In this document: piece by piece, positions 11,186 through 44,529 of the stretch
How the letters are laid out: the number at the start of each line of letters is the position of its first letter
Position numbering within the stretch: position 1 is the first letter of the stretch
NCBI GenBank assembly: GCA_036925085.1
Contig: JAUPFP010000032.1
Span: forward strand, 887,501-951,500
DNA length: 64,000 bases
Origin: Brachycybe producta
Taxonomy: Eukaryota; Arthropoda; Diplopoda; Playtdesmida; Andrognathidae
Reading direction: 5' to 3'
Notes under the pieces: model-generated
Databases searched by the model: none
What the model was told of the DNA's origin: nothing
The model's input: the letters and a program-made list of their open reading frames with translations, nothing else
Translations under genes and position numbers: made by a program

Positions 11186-14100
11186 TAATAATAATAATAA
11201 TAATAATAATTATAATATTATTAATAAAAGTTAAATAAATTTAACTCTTAATTTTTTTTTTAATTTTTAAAAAAAATTTTTAATTTTTTTTACATTTTTT
11301 TACATTTTACAATTTTTCTCACGTTTTTTTTTTTTCATTTTTCATTTTTTTTACGTTTTTTAAATTTTTTACATTTTTTAATTCTTTTTTTTTTTTCGTT
11401 TTTTACGTTTTTAAATTTTTTTCATTTTTGACAATTTTCAAATTTTCTATTTTTTAAAATTTTTACATTTTTAAATTTTTTTACATTTTTTTTACATTTT
11501 TTAATTTTTTTTATACGTTTTTTTAATTTTTTAAATTTTATACATTTTTAATTTTTTTACAGTTTTTAAATTTTTTACATTAAAGTTTTACATTGTTTAA
11601 ATTTTTTACAATTTTCAATTTTTTTTTTACATTTTTGATAATTTTTAAACTTCAATTTTTTAATTTTTTTGTTTTTTACGTTTTTTTACATTTTTTAGAT
11701 TTTCTATATTTTTTCATTTTTCAAGATTTTTGACATTTTCCAAATTTTCTATTTTTTAAATTTTCTATTTTTTAAGTTTTTACATTTTTTAAATTTTTGA
11801 CGCTTTTGAAACTTTTTAACTTTTTCAGAAGCACAATCGTACTTAAAGTATACAAAAAAAAATAATTTCATAATGATAAACTTTAATAGATATTTTAATA
11901 GATACTTTAATAAATATTTCTTTTATAAGTTTTTTTAACAAACTTTTAAATTTTGAATAATTTTGCTCAATTACGAAGCCCGGTTGAGGACATAAAATAG
12001 TTTATTTTATTTTTAAAAAAAAATATTTCATGTCCTCAACAGGGCTCCGTACACAGCGATATTTTTTTTCCTGTTTTTTTATTAAATAAATTTCTTAATT
12101 TTTTTGTTCGAGTTTTAGTTTTTGCGGAATTGGAAGACTGCGAGCCGCAGATAGCCAACACGTGTTTCACTGACGTTCAAGACGATTTCCGAGTGATTTT
12201 CAATTCAAACAATTACTATTCTCAAGCTAAAAATGAAAGTGTTCTGATTGATTTATGTAGGTAAGAAAATTGTAAAAAAATCCTACAGTTCTTACAAACT
12301 TTGCCGCCATCTTGTGACAGACACTAATTGCTTTAAGGTGGTTTTAAAACTAATTATTCTGTCTTTCGAGAGGATGTAGACACTTGCCCTAAAGACCCTT
12401 GCCCTATGGATACTTGCCCTAAAGGGACATTTGCCCTAATTCCACTTGCCCTAAAAGAACATTTGCCTATAAAGGCACTTGCCCTAAAAAGCCATTTGCC
12501 CTAAAAAGCCGTTTGCCCTAAAGGGACGGTTGCCCTAAAGGGACGTTTGCCCTAAATGGACATTTTCCTAAAACCATTTGCCATAAAGGACATTTGGCCT
12601 ATAAAGACACTTGCCCTAAAGGGACGTTGGCCCTAAAGGGATGTTTGCCCTAAAGGGACGTTTGTCCTAAAGGGACGTTTGCCCTAAAACCATTTGCCAT
12701 AAAGGACATTTGGCCTAAAACCATTCGTCATAAAGGACATTTGGCCTAAAACCATTCGCCATGAAGGACATTTGGCCTAAAACCATTCGCCATGAAGGAC
12801 ATTTGCCCTAAAACCACTTTTTGTTCTTTCCTTTCATACGGTTTAGCGTCTTTTGGTGCATAATGTTAAATAGGTTCTGCATGCCGCAGGCACACAAAAA
12901 ACGCCAAATAACATAAATTTACACTACTGATTAGGGCAAATGTTCTTTTAGGGCAAGTGGTTTTAGGACAAAATGTCTATATCCCCTTTGTTGTGCATTC
13001 TAACAGTGCCTGGGATGATTCGTTAGCCTGCACCTTAGACATAATAAGCGATGATTGCAATACGGAAACAAGTCGAAAGAGATTCAACCATTGGAACAAT
13101 GCTTTACGCATCACTTGGAAATACGTTTGTTCGAAAGACGTCGCCGTTCTAAAAGGTGCCTTTTTTTTGCAATGCCATGATTTTTTAAATCATCTTTAAT
13201 GCCTTGTTTCTATTGGGGTGAAAATTTGAACTTTTTGAAAATTTCAACTGGTGAAAAATAGAAGAAACGCCTATATGATAGTGAATAGGCAGGGGCCACG
13301 TGTGTTCTATTTTTCACCAGTTGAAATTTTCAAAAAGTTCAAATTTTCACCCTAGTGGAAACAAAGCATTGAAAAGTAACAGTGTTAATTATGGAGAAGT
13401 GAGCTAATGCGCATGTTTATTAGTTGGCTAATATAACATCACTGATAGGATAAAAGCTATTCGATAAAAAGCCCTCAATTCCAAAGAAAAGCACAAATAT
13501 TCGCCAAAAAAGAAGTTGAAAAATGTTGAAATTGATTCAACTTTTGTTAAAACCTTCTTTTTGGTGAATATTTATGCTTTTTGCGTTTTTTTTTTTGAGG
13601 GCGTTCTGGTCGCCATCTTTATTTTATTTTTGTTTTTGGTGTTTTTTTTTTATCGGTTTTTCTTCGATTTCTCATAATTTCAAGGAAAATTAATGTGTTT
13701 TAACACTACAGTTTTACAGAAAAATAACGCCGTTTCGATGTAAATATTGATGAGAAACGGCAATTTATTGTTTAGCTAATGTGGTAGAGCGAATGTGGTT
13801 TTCTCACTTCAATTGGCCTAACATAATGAACCAAACCATAATCGTGTATAAGCGGGGGCCACGTTTGTTCTGTTATTAGTCGTCGTATAGAAGAAATGCA
13901 TTAAGACATTTTCTCCATAGTAAAAACACTAGTTATTTTTCACCGGTTGAAAATTTTCATCGAGTACAAATTTTCGCCACAGTGGAAACAAGGCCTAAAA
14001 GCGTAGTTTGCGGTTTTTTATTTCAGATGTTTTCACTGCTGTAAATTGTTTCAATATACCGGATTTTTTGGATTGTATTGAAAAAACAGCTAATCTCGTT

Positions 14101-16670
14101 ACAATCGAGGATCTCATGAAGACGGATTTAAATGACAATGAATGCAAGTAAGGAAAAAGTTTGAAACAAAACCTGGGCGACGCCGCGTTTCCATCGACGC
14201 AAGTGCCTGCACGGAAACAGGCATGTGTGCTCAGCAGAATACAGTCGTTTGCCCCGCCCCTTTTATGAGCATCAGACCAAATATCAGCGAATTAGAAATT
14301 GAAAAAGGCGGGGCATGTGACGTCAGACCAAATAACAAACCAATTAGAAGTTGCCGTTCCTCATAATAGGGGCGTGGCAAACGACTGTATTCTGCTGTGC
14401 ACTGAGGCTGTTGAGTTTGAATATTTATTCCGCAAAGCAGTGCAAGCAGCTCATAGGGCCTATGACAGACTGACAATTTAGTCCAAAATCTGCATAAGAA
14501 ATGCATTGTCGTAATAACTGCTTAGAGCCGTCTCACAGGGACCACTTTTTTAGCGGTCGAGTTCGACTGCAAAATGTTGTCGCAGCTGGTCGTGGTTGGT
14601 GTTGTTTCGCTATTGAAAGGTGACGATCATGACGGACCTTTGCGCTTGTACACGAGCCACTTGAGGACTAAAATTTGCAGTCGAACTCGACCACTAAAAA
14701 TAGTAAAAAGCGATTCATGTGCCCAAATGCTTGAAGAGACAATTAACGTTCAGAAATTTCTTTATTAAAATCATGAGAAGATTTGCTAGTAGAACTGGCG
14801 ACATTTTGGAAAAATCGATTTTAACTATATGTCGAAAAATCGAAAAAATTCGAGAAAAATTGAAAAATCGAAAAAATTCGAGAAAAATTGAAAAAATCGA
14901 AAAAATTCGAGAAAAATTGAAAAAATCGAAAAAATTCGAGAAAAATTGAAAAATCGAAAAAATTCGAGAAAAATTGAAAAAATCGAAAAAATTCGAGAAA
15001 AATTGAAAAAATCGAAAAAATTCGAGAAAAATTGAAAAAATCGAAAAAATTCGAGAAAAATCGAAAAAAATTCGAGAAAAATCGAAAAAATAAAAAATTT
15101 TTTAGAAAAATCGAAAAAAATTCGAGAAAAAGTGAAAGAGAGGGGGGAATAGAATCAGCTCGGGGGTGTCAGTTCGCTCTTTTCGGCAGACTAAAAGTGG
15201 TTGATTAGGCCACTTATCTACTCTGGTTTGGCAGGAAGGGAACAAACTCGTCCATCTGGTTTCTTCACAAAGACTCCCTTTTAAAAAGGCTTTTATGAAC
15301 CGACTGAACCAATCAATTGATTGACCAGTGGTCACCAAAAATATTAGATATGACTCATCTTCTATTTAAAAACCAAATACAAATGAAAAATGCAACCCCA
15401 TTGCCTTAGTGTTGCAGCTTATCAGGAAGATCTCTTTATCTTAAGGATTGGGACTGAGAGGAAAGGGCCCAGGCCCCAGCGCGGTGCGAACTAAATAAGG
15501 ATGTTTACGTCATTATCAACATTGAAAGAGAAATCATCGGTGTGGAACTGGGTCAACTCTCTGTATGACTGACTGTACAGAGAGACGACAAAGTTCCGCT
15601 CCGTTCTACAAAAAAAACCGTGTCAGGATCGCTCCTGTATGGATCGTTTCTGTACAGATCGTTTCAATATTTCAAACAAAAAATACCGAGCGATCAATAT
15701 ATCGAAAAATTCACCATCAGTTGGTAAAAAGCGCCACATAGTGGCCACCTTCAACAAAGCCTGTGGCTGCCACTTGTGGCAGGGCTAGACCACTCTTTAC
15801 CACTGTGATGCAAGAAAAACAGTGGTGGTAGTGGTTTGTGAGACAGGCAATTAGAAATCCGGACAAACAGAAGTTGGCTCCGCCCTTTTTTATGACGAAC
15901 GCAACTTCTAATTGGTTGGTTATGTAGTCTGACGTCACACGCCGCCCTTTTCAACGTCGAACCACACAACAAACCAATTAGAAGTTGCCGGTCGTCATAA
16001 AAAAGGGCGGAGCCAACTTCTGTTTATCCCGTTTTCTAACTGACAATGGAGTTTTATGAAATTGCAGTTTTCAGAAAAAAATTAAGCTCTGAATATAACA
16101 GGCAATTAGAAATCCGGACAAACAGAAGTTGGCTCCGCCCTTTTTTATGACGAACGCAACTTCTAATTGATTGGTTATGTAGTCTGACGTCACATGCTCC
16201 GCCCTTTTCAACGTGGAACCACACTACAAACCAATTAGAAGTTGCCGGTCGTCATAAAAAGGGACGGAGCCAACTTCTGTTTGTCCCGATTTCTAATTGC
16301 CTGTGTTTGTGTGAGCACCTCCTGTGTATAGACGACCACTTTTTGTGGCGCGACAGAGTGGTCTATGTGAAGGTAGCCGTATATTACGATTTTCGCTCAT
16401 ATGTTGGTATTTTTTTTTATCGTAATTTTCAGATTTCTCGAAGATACGACGATAAAATGTAGCGAGTTCGTATCTTACGGAACTTGCGCCGAAGACGTTT
16501 TCGTTAAAGTACAAACTATACTAAATGTGTTTTTCGATGCCGCCAACTGTGTTGGATTCGTTAAAAAAGTAGAAACGACAAACAAATCGTTTGTCGTTTC
16601 CGGATCGGTCATAATGTGTTCATTTGTCTACTTTATTTACTGTTTTATAGTTAATAAAATGTTTGCATAA
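10648..16670 (+). CDS. Unrecognised secreted/GPI-type protein of four 3-Cys repeats
   Basis: Five exons join with consistent phases and GT-AG borders: 10648-10714, 12119-12260, 13007-13155, 14027-14147, 16433-16670 (717 nt, 238 aa). Exon 1 is a signal peptide (MTSINLTNIFIVFWIINCF). Each later exon supplies one C-x7/8-C-x20-30-C unit: DCEPQIANTC, ACTLDIISDDC, NCFNIPDFLDC and KCSEFVSYGTC, each followed by a third Cys. Twelve cysteines imply six disulfides. The tail SGSVIMCSFVYFIYCFIVNK is hydrophobic with few residues after it, suiting a GPI signal or a single membrane anchor. Intron phases alternate 1,2,1,2. AATAAA follows the stop at 16671. I do not recognise the family; the pattern loosely recalls arthropod hemolymph glycoproteins (DUF1397) and nematode DUF19. 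No function is assigned. Confidence 0.75.
10720..12060 (+). repeat. AT-rich low-complexity intron, (AAT)n
   Basis: Intron 1 of the four-repeat cysteine gene. It holds imperfect TTTTTAAATTTTTTACATTT repeats and an (AAT)n/(ATT)n tract at about 11062-11215. Near 11975-12050 CGGTTGAGGACATAAA and its near complement form a small hairpin. Confidence 0.85.
12372..12984 (+). repeat. CCTAAAG minisatellite element with inverted ends, copy 1
   Basis: Begins GGATGTAGACACTTGCCCTA and ends with the near complement of GGATATAGACATTTTGTCCT. Inside are about 25 imperfect units of the type CCCTAAAGGGACATTTG. A unique core (12830-12940, including TTAAATAGGTTCTGCATGCC) is shared in reverse with the copy at 46834-48319. 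It ends 22 bp before exon 3 of the surrounding gene. Confidence 0.85.
13201..13369 (+). repeat. Palindromic MITE, ~60-bp arms
   Basis: Arms of about 60 bp (GCCTTGTTTCTATTGGGGTG ... GGTGAAAAATAG and its complement) surround a spacer of about 48 bp. It lies in intron 3 of the cysteine-repeat gene. The terminal CCACAGTGGAAACAAGG-like ends are shared with the repeat at 13700. Confidence 0.8.
13700..13996 (+). repeat. 300-bp dispersed repeat, copy 1
   Basis: Closely matches 36425-36738 in TIF1 intron 12, including GGGGGCCACGTTTGTTCTGT and CGCCACAGTGGAAACAAGG. Non-coding. Confidence 0.8.
14217..14411 (+). mobile_element. CRE-bearing palindromic MITE
   Basis: Perfect 20-bp arms GCAGAATACAGTCGTTTGCC (14234-14253) and complement (14376-14395), with weaker matching outward to ACAGGCA-type ends. 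The centre has TGACGTCA (14318) and GC-box-like CCCCGCCCCTTTT motifs on each arm. One member of a family with copies at 15843, 16098, 16845, 20731, 21543, 21724, 50355 and 57202. Confidence 0.85.
14425..14510 (+). repeat. Short LINE-tail-like repeat
   Basis: Contains GCAGCTCATAGGGCCTATG, as at 34045 and 34683, and resembles the tail of the LINE fragment at 8221 and 43086. Probably a 5'-truncated LINE 3' end. Confidence 0.55.
14546..14701 (+). repeat. Palindromic MITE
   Basis: Inverted arms TTTTTAGCGGTCGAGTTCGA and complement (right arm ends at about 14701), each about 28 bp, with a spacer of about 95 bp. No coding capacity. Confidence 0.8.
14826..15130 (+). repeat. A-rich tandem repeat
   Basis: About 11 imperfect copies of a unit of about 28 bp containing TCGAAAAAATTCGAGAAAAA, in intron 4 of the cysteine-repeat gene. 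The reading frames here are artefacts. Confidence 0.9.
15160..15680 (+). mobile_element. LTR-derived fragment, related to 17641-18539
   Basis: Shares the landmarks TTGACCAGTGGTCAC, AGGGAACAAA, GGAACTGGGTCAA and CAGGATCGCTCCTG with the solo LTR at 17641-18539, in the same order but lacking most of its middle. A broken retroelement fossil; no internal coding region seen. Confidence 0.5.
15843..16042 (+). mobile_element. CRE-bearing palindromic MITE
   Basis: Near-perfect palindrome from ACAGGCAATTAGAAATCCGG. Central TGACGTCA at 15930, flanked by matching GGCTCCGCCC arms. It lies 55 bp from a second copy in the same orientation. Confidence 0.85.
16098..16304 (+). mobile_element. CRE-bearing palindromic MITE
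   Basis: A 207-bp copy from ACAGGCAATTAGAAATCCGG to its complement ending GCCTGT. TGACGTCA at 16185. Its right end is about 130 bp upstream of exon 5 of the cysteine-repeat gene. Confidence 0.88.
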
Positions 16671-16844
16671 AATAAATGAAATTAAAAATTAATCAATTAA
16701 GAGGGGGGCTCCATAGAAAAATACTTGTGTAAATGCAAGGTAGAGGGCGCCAACCTCCATAGGAGGCCCAAACTACATTCGCCAATGAGTTAAAATCAAA
16801 TGCTTTTTAGCTCTAAACACGTCCAAAATAACCTATTAACAGAC

Positions 16845-17046
16845 ACGCAGTTAGAAATCGGTCAGAACTTCAGTTGGCTCCGCCTTTGTTATGACGACTG
16901 GCAACTTCTAATTGGCTGGCTATGTAGTCTGACGTCACATGCTCCGCCCTTTTCAACGTCAGACTACATAACCAGCCAATTAGAAGTTGCCGGTCGTCAT
17001 AACAAGGGCGGAGCCAACTGAAGTTCTGACCAATCTCTAACTACTT
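16845..17046 (+). mobile_element. CRE-bearing palindromic MITE, diverged
   Basis: Same architecture with altered ends (GCAGTTAGAAATCGGTCAGA and complement). TGACGTCA at 16930. It lies 175 bp past the stop codon of the cysteine-repeat gene. Confidence 0.85.
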
Positions 17047-17640
17047 GTATTAACAGCACGTGACAATCTTACCCAGATGACATATAAGTGAAGAGAGTAC
17101 GTGTAGAAATAGCGATGACGCAATTAAAAGTCTGCCACGTGAAAAAAAGTGGCGCCATCTAACGCTACACGCACAAAATAAATGATCTACTTGGTATTTT
17201 TAAGTCAAAATGCTGCAATAATTCTCTGAATAGTTCAATTTGGAAGATGATTTCAAGAAAAAAAAACTTTTGCTTTAGAAACTAGAAGAATAATAGGATT
17301 ACATAACGTTTTATGGTTGCATCTTGATAAAAAGAAACTTTTTATGGCAGGTTTTTGAAAATGACCTGAAATTTAGCAGATTTTTGTCGATTTTGGTCAC
17401 ATTTTTTTTTAAAAAAAATGTGAAAATCGATGAAAATTGAATGTTTTGTACTAAATATGCAAATAATGCAGAACAACAGAAAAATGAAGTGTGGTTGTTC
17501 TGCATTTCTATATAGAAAATCTTATTTTCAAGCCTACATGAACTTTTCATTAAATTTGTTTCTAAAAAAAAGTTTTTCTTTCTTTGTGGCGCCATTTTGG
17601 ATTTCTTTAGAAAGATGTTTAAAAAAAAAATACATACTAG

Positions 17641-18539
17641 TGTAACGAACCACATTCAGGGGTCTAATAGAATTATCAAAAAGTATCGTAGCGCTCTTTC
17701 GGGCGATCGGAAAGTGGTTGGCTAGGCCACTAATTCTATTATGGTTCGGGAGGAAGGGAACAAATTAGTCCCATACGTTTCCTCACAAGTTCCTCTTTCA
17801 AGAACCTTTACAGTTTTAAGGATCTTTTGTTGTCTGCTACTCCCCGGGCTTTCGCCCGTAAAAAGCTGGTTGATCGTGCTGTCTTCAGAAGTCTCATCTA
17901 GTACTGGAGAGCCAGGTTTACACCTGGGTTGACAGTGCTAGATGACAAAATGTTGAAGTCCTTCGTTTTGTTTTTAAAAGATAAAAATAACTTCAACAAC
18001 TTTTTAACTATAATTTCCAGTTTATTTACATCTCATCATCTCTAGGCAAATTTGGGCATAATGTCTGTGTCCAAAGAATGCTTTCAAGACTGCTTCTTCA
18101 AGTCTCTTTTTACACAAAAATACATGGTTATTTATACCCAAAAAGAGGATACTGAGAACACTTTCTCAGTATTCTCTGATTGGGCAAAATCAAACTTAAA
18201 AACCAAACTGGCCAATCAACATGATTGACCAGTGGTCACTAAAATATAGACAAGTGATTCATCGTAATCAAAACAAAATTACAAAAGAAAGTTTTCACCC
18301 CATAGACCCAATGCTGAGGCTTATCAAGTCGATCTCTTTGTATTAAGGGGTGGGACTGGGAGGAAAAAGGGACCCAAGACCCAAGACAGGATATTGGCAT
18401 CGTCATCAGCTGATGGAACTGGGTCAATCCTCTGTACGTGAGTACAGAGGGTTGACAAAGTTCCAGGCCACTCTAAAAATAAACAAACGATCCAAAAATA
18501 ACTAAACGAGCCAGGATCGCTCCTGGACGTATCGTTTCA
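17641..18539 (+). mobile_element. Solo LTR of a retroelement (fossil)
   Basis: Starts TGTAACGAAC and ends ATCGTTTCA, with the TG...CA ends usual for LTRs, and is flanked by CTAG on both sides (17637-17640 and 18540-18543), a plausible 4-bp target duplication. Length 899 bp. No internal region is attached. A related partial copy lies at about 15160-15680. The family (Gypsy or BEL kind) cannot be decided. It looks whole as an LTR and of moderate age. Confidence 0.55.
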
Positions 18540-18998
18540 CTAGAAACTATTCTAGATTCTAGCATTTTTTTCTTTCAAAATGGCGTCGTTGAAATAAATT
18601 CAGTAAGCAAAAAAATCTATATCATTTATATTTTTTTTTTATTATCGACTTTATTTAAATGACGCCAATTTGAGGGCCCTGACTCTTTAATATGTCGGCC
18701 ATGTATATTTAGGTGCGTGAAGGTTGTAGTTTCTTTACGCTAGAGGGCGCTCAGGATCAAGCAACTAAAAATTCCAAATCATTTCCCGCCAAATGGTATC
18801 CAAATTTTGCCGTTTTTCAAATAATAATAAAACAAAATTATTATCAGAGATAGTATTATGAAAATTTATTCTTTGTTTTCCTTGACTCTTCTAGTATATA
18901 ACTAAGCATTGAGAAATATTAAAAGTTACTTCTAAAAAATGTTTGATCGAAAAGAGAAATTATGTATCTATCATAGAAATACGGTTATCTGTCTCTTA

Positions 18999-19488
18999 TG
19001 ACGTCAGAGGGGTTGACGAAAAATTTAACTCGTATATCTGTCTCATCGTCAGAAGAAGCTTATGACGTCAGAGGGGTTGACGAAAAATTTAAGATTGTAT
19101 CATTTTTCTGTTAATAAAAGGGGTAATAACAAAAAATATACTAATCGTTATGTTTAAATTGTTAAAATATGTGTTATTATCTATTTTGTATCAAACGAAA
19201 TGATACAATCTTACATTTTGCGACAATATCAATGACGTCACAAGCTTCTTCTTGGGATGCGGCATGGAAACAATTGTGTCTGAATGACGTCATTGGGGTC
19301 GTTGGCGCTGTGAACGAAGTTTATCACCGCATTCATCGAATTATTCAGCGAAGTGACGTCATATGTATAACTTTCTATAGTCACAATATCAAACTGATTG
19401 CTATACCGATGAATAACCTCATTGAATAACGGAATGTGCAATAAAGTCCATCTTAGCATACATCGAATTATTCAGCAAAGTGACGTCA
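18999..19488 (+). promoter_or_regulatory. Cluster of six TGACGTCA (CRE/ATF) sites upstream of TIF1
   Basis: Perfect TGACGTCA occurs at 18999, 19063, 19233, 19285, 19354 and 19481, ending about 340 bp before the TIF1 start codon. Known bZIP (CREB/ATF) proteins bind this palindrome. Two of the sites come from a 60-bp tandem duplication (about 18985-19085) and two from a 126-bp one (19335-19583). That it is a promoter or enhancer is inference from position and density. Confidence 0.5.
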
Positions 19489-19583
19489 TGTCTATAACTT
19501 TCTATAGTCACAATATCAAACTGATTGCTAAACCGATGAATAACCTTAGTGAATAACGGAATGTGCAATAAAGTTCATCTTAG
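19335..19583 (+). repeat. Tandem duplication, ~126 bp x2
   Basis: Two near-identical units starting CATCGAATTATTCAGC, each with one TGACGTCA and ending GGAATGTGCAATAAAGT. Confidence 0.9.
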
Positions 19584-19628
19584 ACTAGGTCACATAATAA
19601 GATAATAAGAGAAATAAAAATAACTCAG

Positions 19629-19697
19629 TGCTACATGTGCGCTACCTAGTCACAGAATAGATAATATATTTTGTGACTAGGTGTCGCACATGTAGCA
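19629..19697 (+). repeat. Long hairpin near the TIF1 start
   Basis: TGCTACATGTGCGCTACCTA and its near-complement form arms of about 27 bp with a loop of about 16 bp, 130 bp before the TIF1 start codon. Confidence 0.8.
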
Positions 19698-19829
19698 AGT
19701 AGTCGTTTATTATTTATTTCCAAGATGGTCGTTCTTTAGTTGATGTTTTTTCTTCTTTTGTGAATTGTTTCGTTTGTGTTTTCGACCGAATGTAATTAAG
19801 TGCTGTGTACTGTGAGTGTGTGTTTCGAA

Positions 19830-42548
<22,719 letters not shown>

Positions 42549-42738
42549 AAATTTCACCTGTATTTAGAGATGATGACGTACTTTAATTAAATAATTTAAA
42601 ATGGATGTTCGTTAATTATATTCGTCAATCAATTTAGTAAGATCGCGTGATATGTTAAATTTTAAGTGGTTTAATAAAAACTGCGAAGATTTTTTTTTAT
42701 TAATTATTGTTGGAAAAAATTTGCGAGAAAAAAATATA

Positions 42739-43523
42739 CAATAGAGCCTCGCTTAATCCGAAATTCCAGATAATCCAAACACGAAAAGGAAGAAGGGCCT
42801 TGGTAGACAAGTTACTTTTGAATAGAGATGGCGACGGGTAGAACCGAATCGTTTCTACTCAGTTCGGAACAGGATTAATCAGTTCGCGATTTTTTTTTTT
42901 TTTGGAAACCAGTTCTGATTAGTTTGTCGATCTTGATGAACCGGTTCCCCATATTTGCACGTAATATTAGTCATAGGTGGCAAAGGGTGGAACCGAACTG
43001 AATCTACACGGTTCGGAACTAGTTCTTATCAGTTCGACCTATACCGGTTCTATCAGTTCCAGTAATTGGCGAGCCGGTTCTAACTGGTTCCAAACAATTA
43101 CAATTCGTACTCTGCTAGCAGCCAAATAGGCCTATGGCAGAGGGACATAAAAGTCCACATGCAGCATTAAGCATTGTCAAGCACATATACATATATAAAA
43201 ACAAAATGAATATACCGTTGTCATTCTACTTTTGATGGACTTTTCGACAACAATATGAAGGTGATTGTCGCAGGGGCCGTCGTAACAATGTATTTTCTAT
43301 TGAGAGACCGCCAACCTTGGCACACGGGCGAAAGTGTTTCGAGGTTTTGGCGACAACTTGACTTCATTTTGAGGTCGAAAAGTCTTTCGGTGTGCCAAGG
43401 CTCTTAAGAGAAAAAAGAGGTGGTTATGTCTGTAATTACTAATTACCTTACAATTTACCCAAATTTCGCTTATTCGGAACAAGTTTCTGTCTCCATTTTG
43501 TCCGGATTAGCGAGATTCTACTG
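42739..43523 (+). mobile_element. pogo/Tigger-like MITE with nested repeats
   Basis: Left end CAATAGAGCCTCGCTTAATC and, reversed, right end CAGTAGAATCTCGCTAATCC, each bordered by TA (42737-42738 and 43524-43525). This end sequence is typical of pogo/Tigger elements. Inside are a GAACCGGTTC-type stretch (42835-43085) and a LINE tail (43086-43220). No transposase remains. Confidence 0.7.
43086..43220 (-). repeat. LINE 3' tail fragment
   Basis: Nearly identical to the 3' part of 8221-8360, including GCCAAATAGGCCTATGGCAG. Confidence 0.75.
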
Positions 43524-43899
43524 TAGTTATGATTTGGATTTTTTGCTTTTTTGTGTCAGAAATGTTGAATATTTTGATAATTTTTTTTTTTTTTTTTTCA
43601 AAATTCTGAGAATTTTCTTGTTTTTATTTAGTTAAAATTCCAAAAAGGTTTGCGTTGTTTATAATTTGCATTTTTTCTGCAAGACTTTCTTAACTAAAAC
43701 TATAAAAAAGAAACCGAATCTAAATCATTGAGAATCTACGAGCTTAGAGACACTCCTGAGTCGCACGTGCCTTAAGACGAGGGTTGCTTGAATGGCTCTC
43801 CCGACCAAACGGCAATTTGGAACGTCATGAAAACATCTCGTTACCTGAAGAACATATTAAAGAATGCACACAGTTTTTCTTAAAGGCGAAAATTTTCCG

Positions 43900-44145
43900 C
43901 TGAAAACGGGATGTAGTTGGCAAAATGGACCTTTTTAAGGTCTATGGCCTTTAACATGGTTAAAGCATGTTAACATAATTCAGAAGGGTGTGAAATAAAA
44001 ACTCGGTGGAATATTGCAACCAAAATACTCTTAAAACCTGGGCACGCCATTCAAGAAGTGATTGCAACTTCAGTTATTTTTCAAAACAAAGTTTGAAGAG
44101 AGATTTGTATTCGGAATCGGGACGGTTTTTTTTTTTCGGAAATGA
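43900..44145 (+). repeat. 250-bp dispersed repeat, copy 2
   Basis: Same family as 26690-26935; non-coding. Confidence 0.75.
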
Positions 44146-44529
44146 CAAGTTTCACATAACATTGCCGTCTATGGTTTCGGGCAGTGAGAGTGTACGTCAA
44201 TCTTAACATTTTAGAGCGAGAGAAGAAAGAAAAAAACAAATACGACAAAAAATCCTTTTTAATCTTTAATGTTTTCTCGATCTTTTCGAAAGAATTTTAA
44301 ATTTTAAAACATGATTATAATTGTAATAACATCAAATTTCAATATATACATATATATAATGTATATGCTGGTTAAAATATTTAGATGAGCTCACGAACTT
44401 GAAATTATCGTTATTCGGAAATACACATAGCATTAACCTAATGCAGAAGCAAAATATTATTTTTCCCGAAAAAAATCTTCCAGTCAGAACACTAACGGGA
44501 TATTTTTCTTTAAAAAAAAAAAACGGGTC

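Noticed and set aside
14826-15130. CRISPR-like array
   Set aside because: Short A-rich direct repeats with no unique spacers, in an animal intron.
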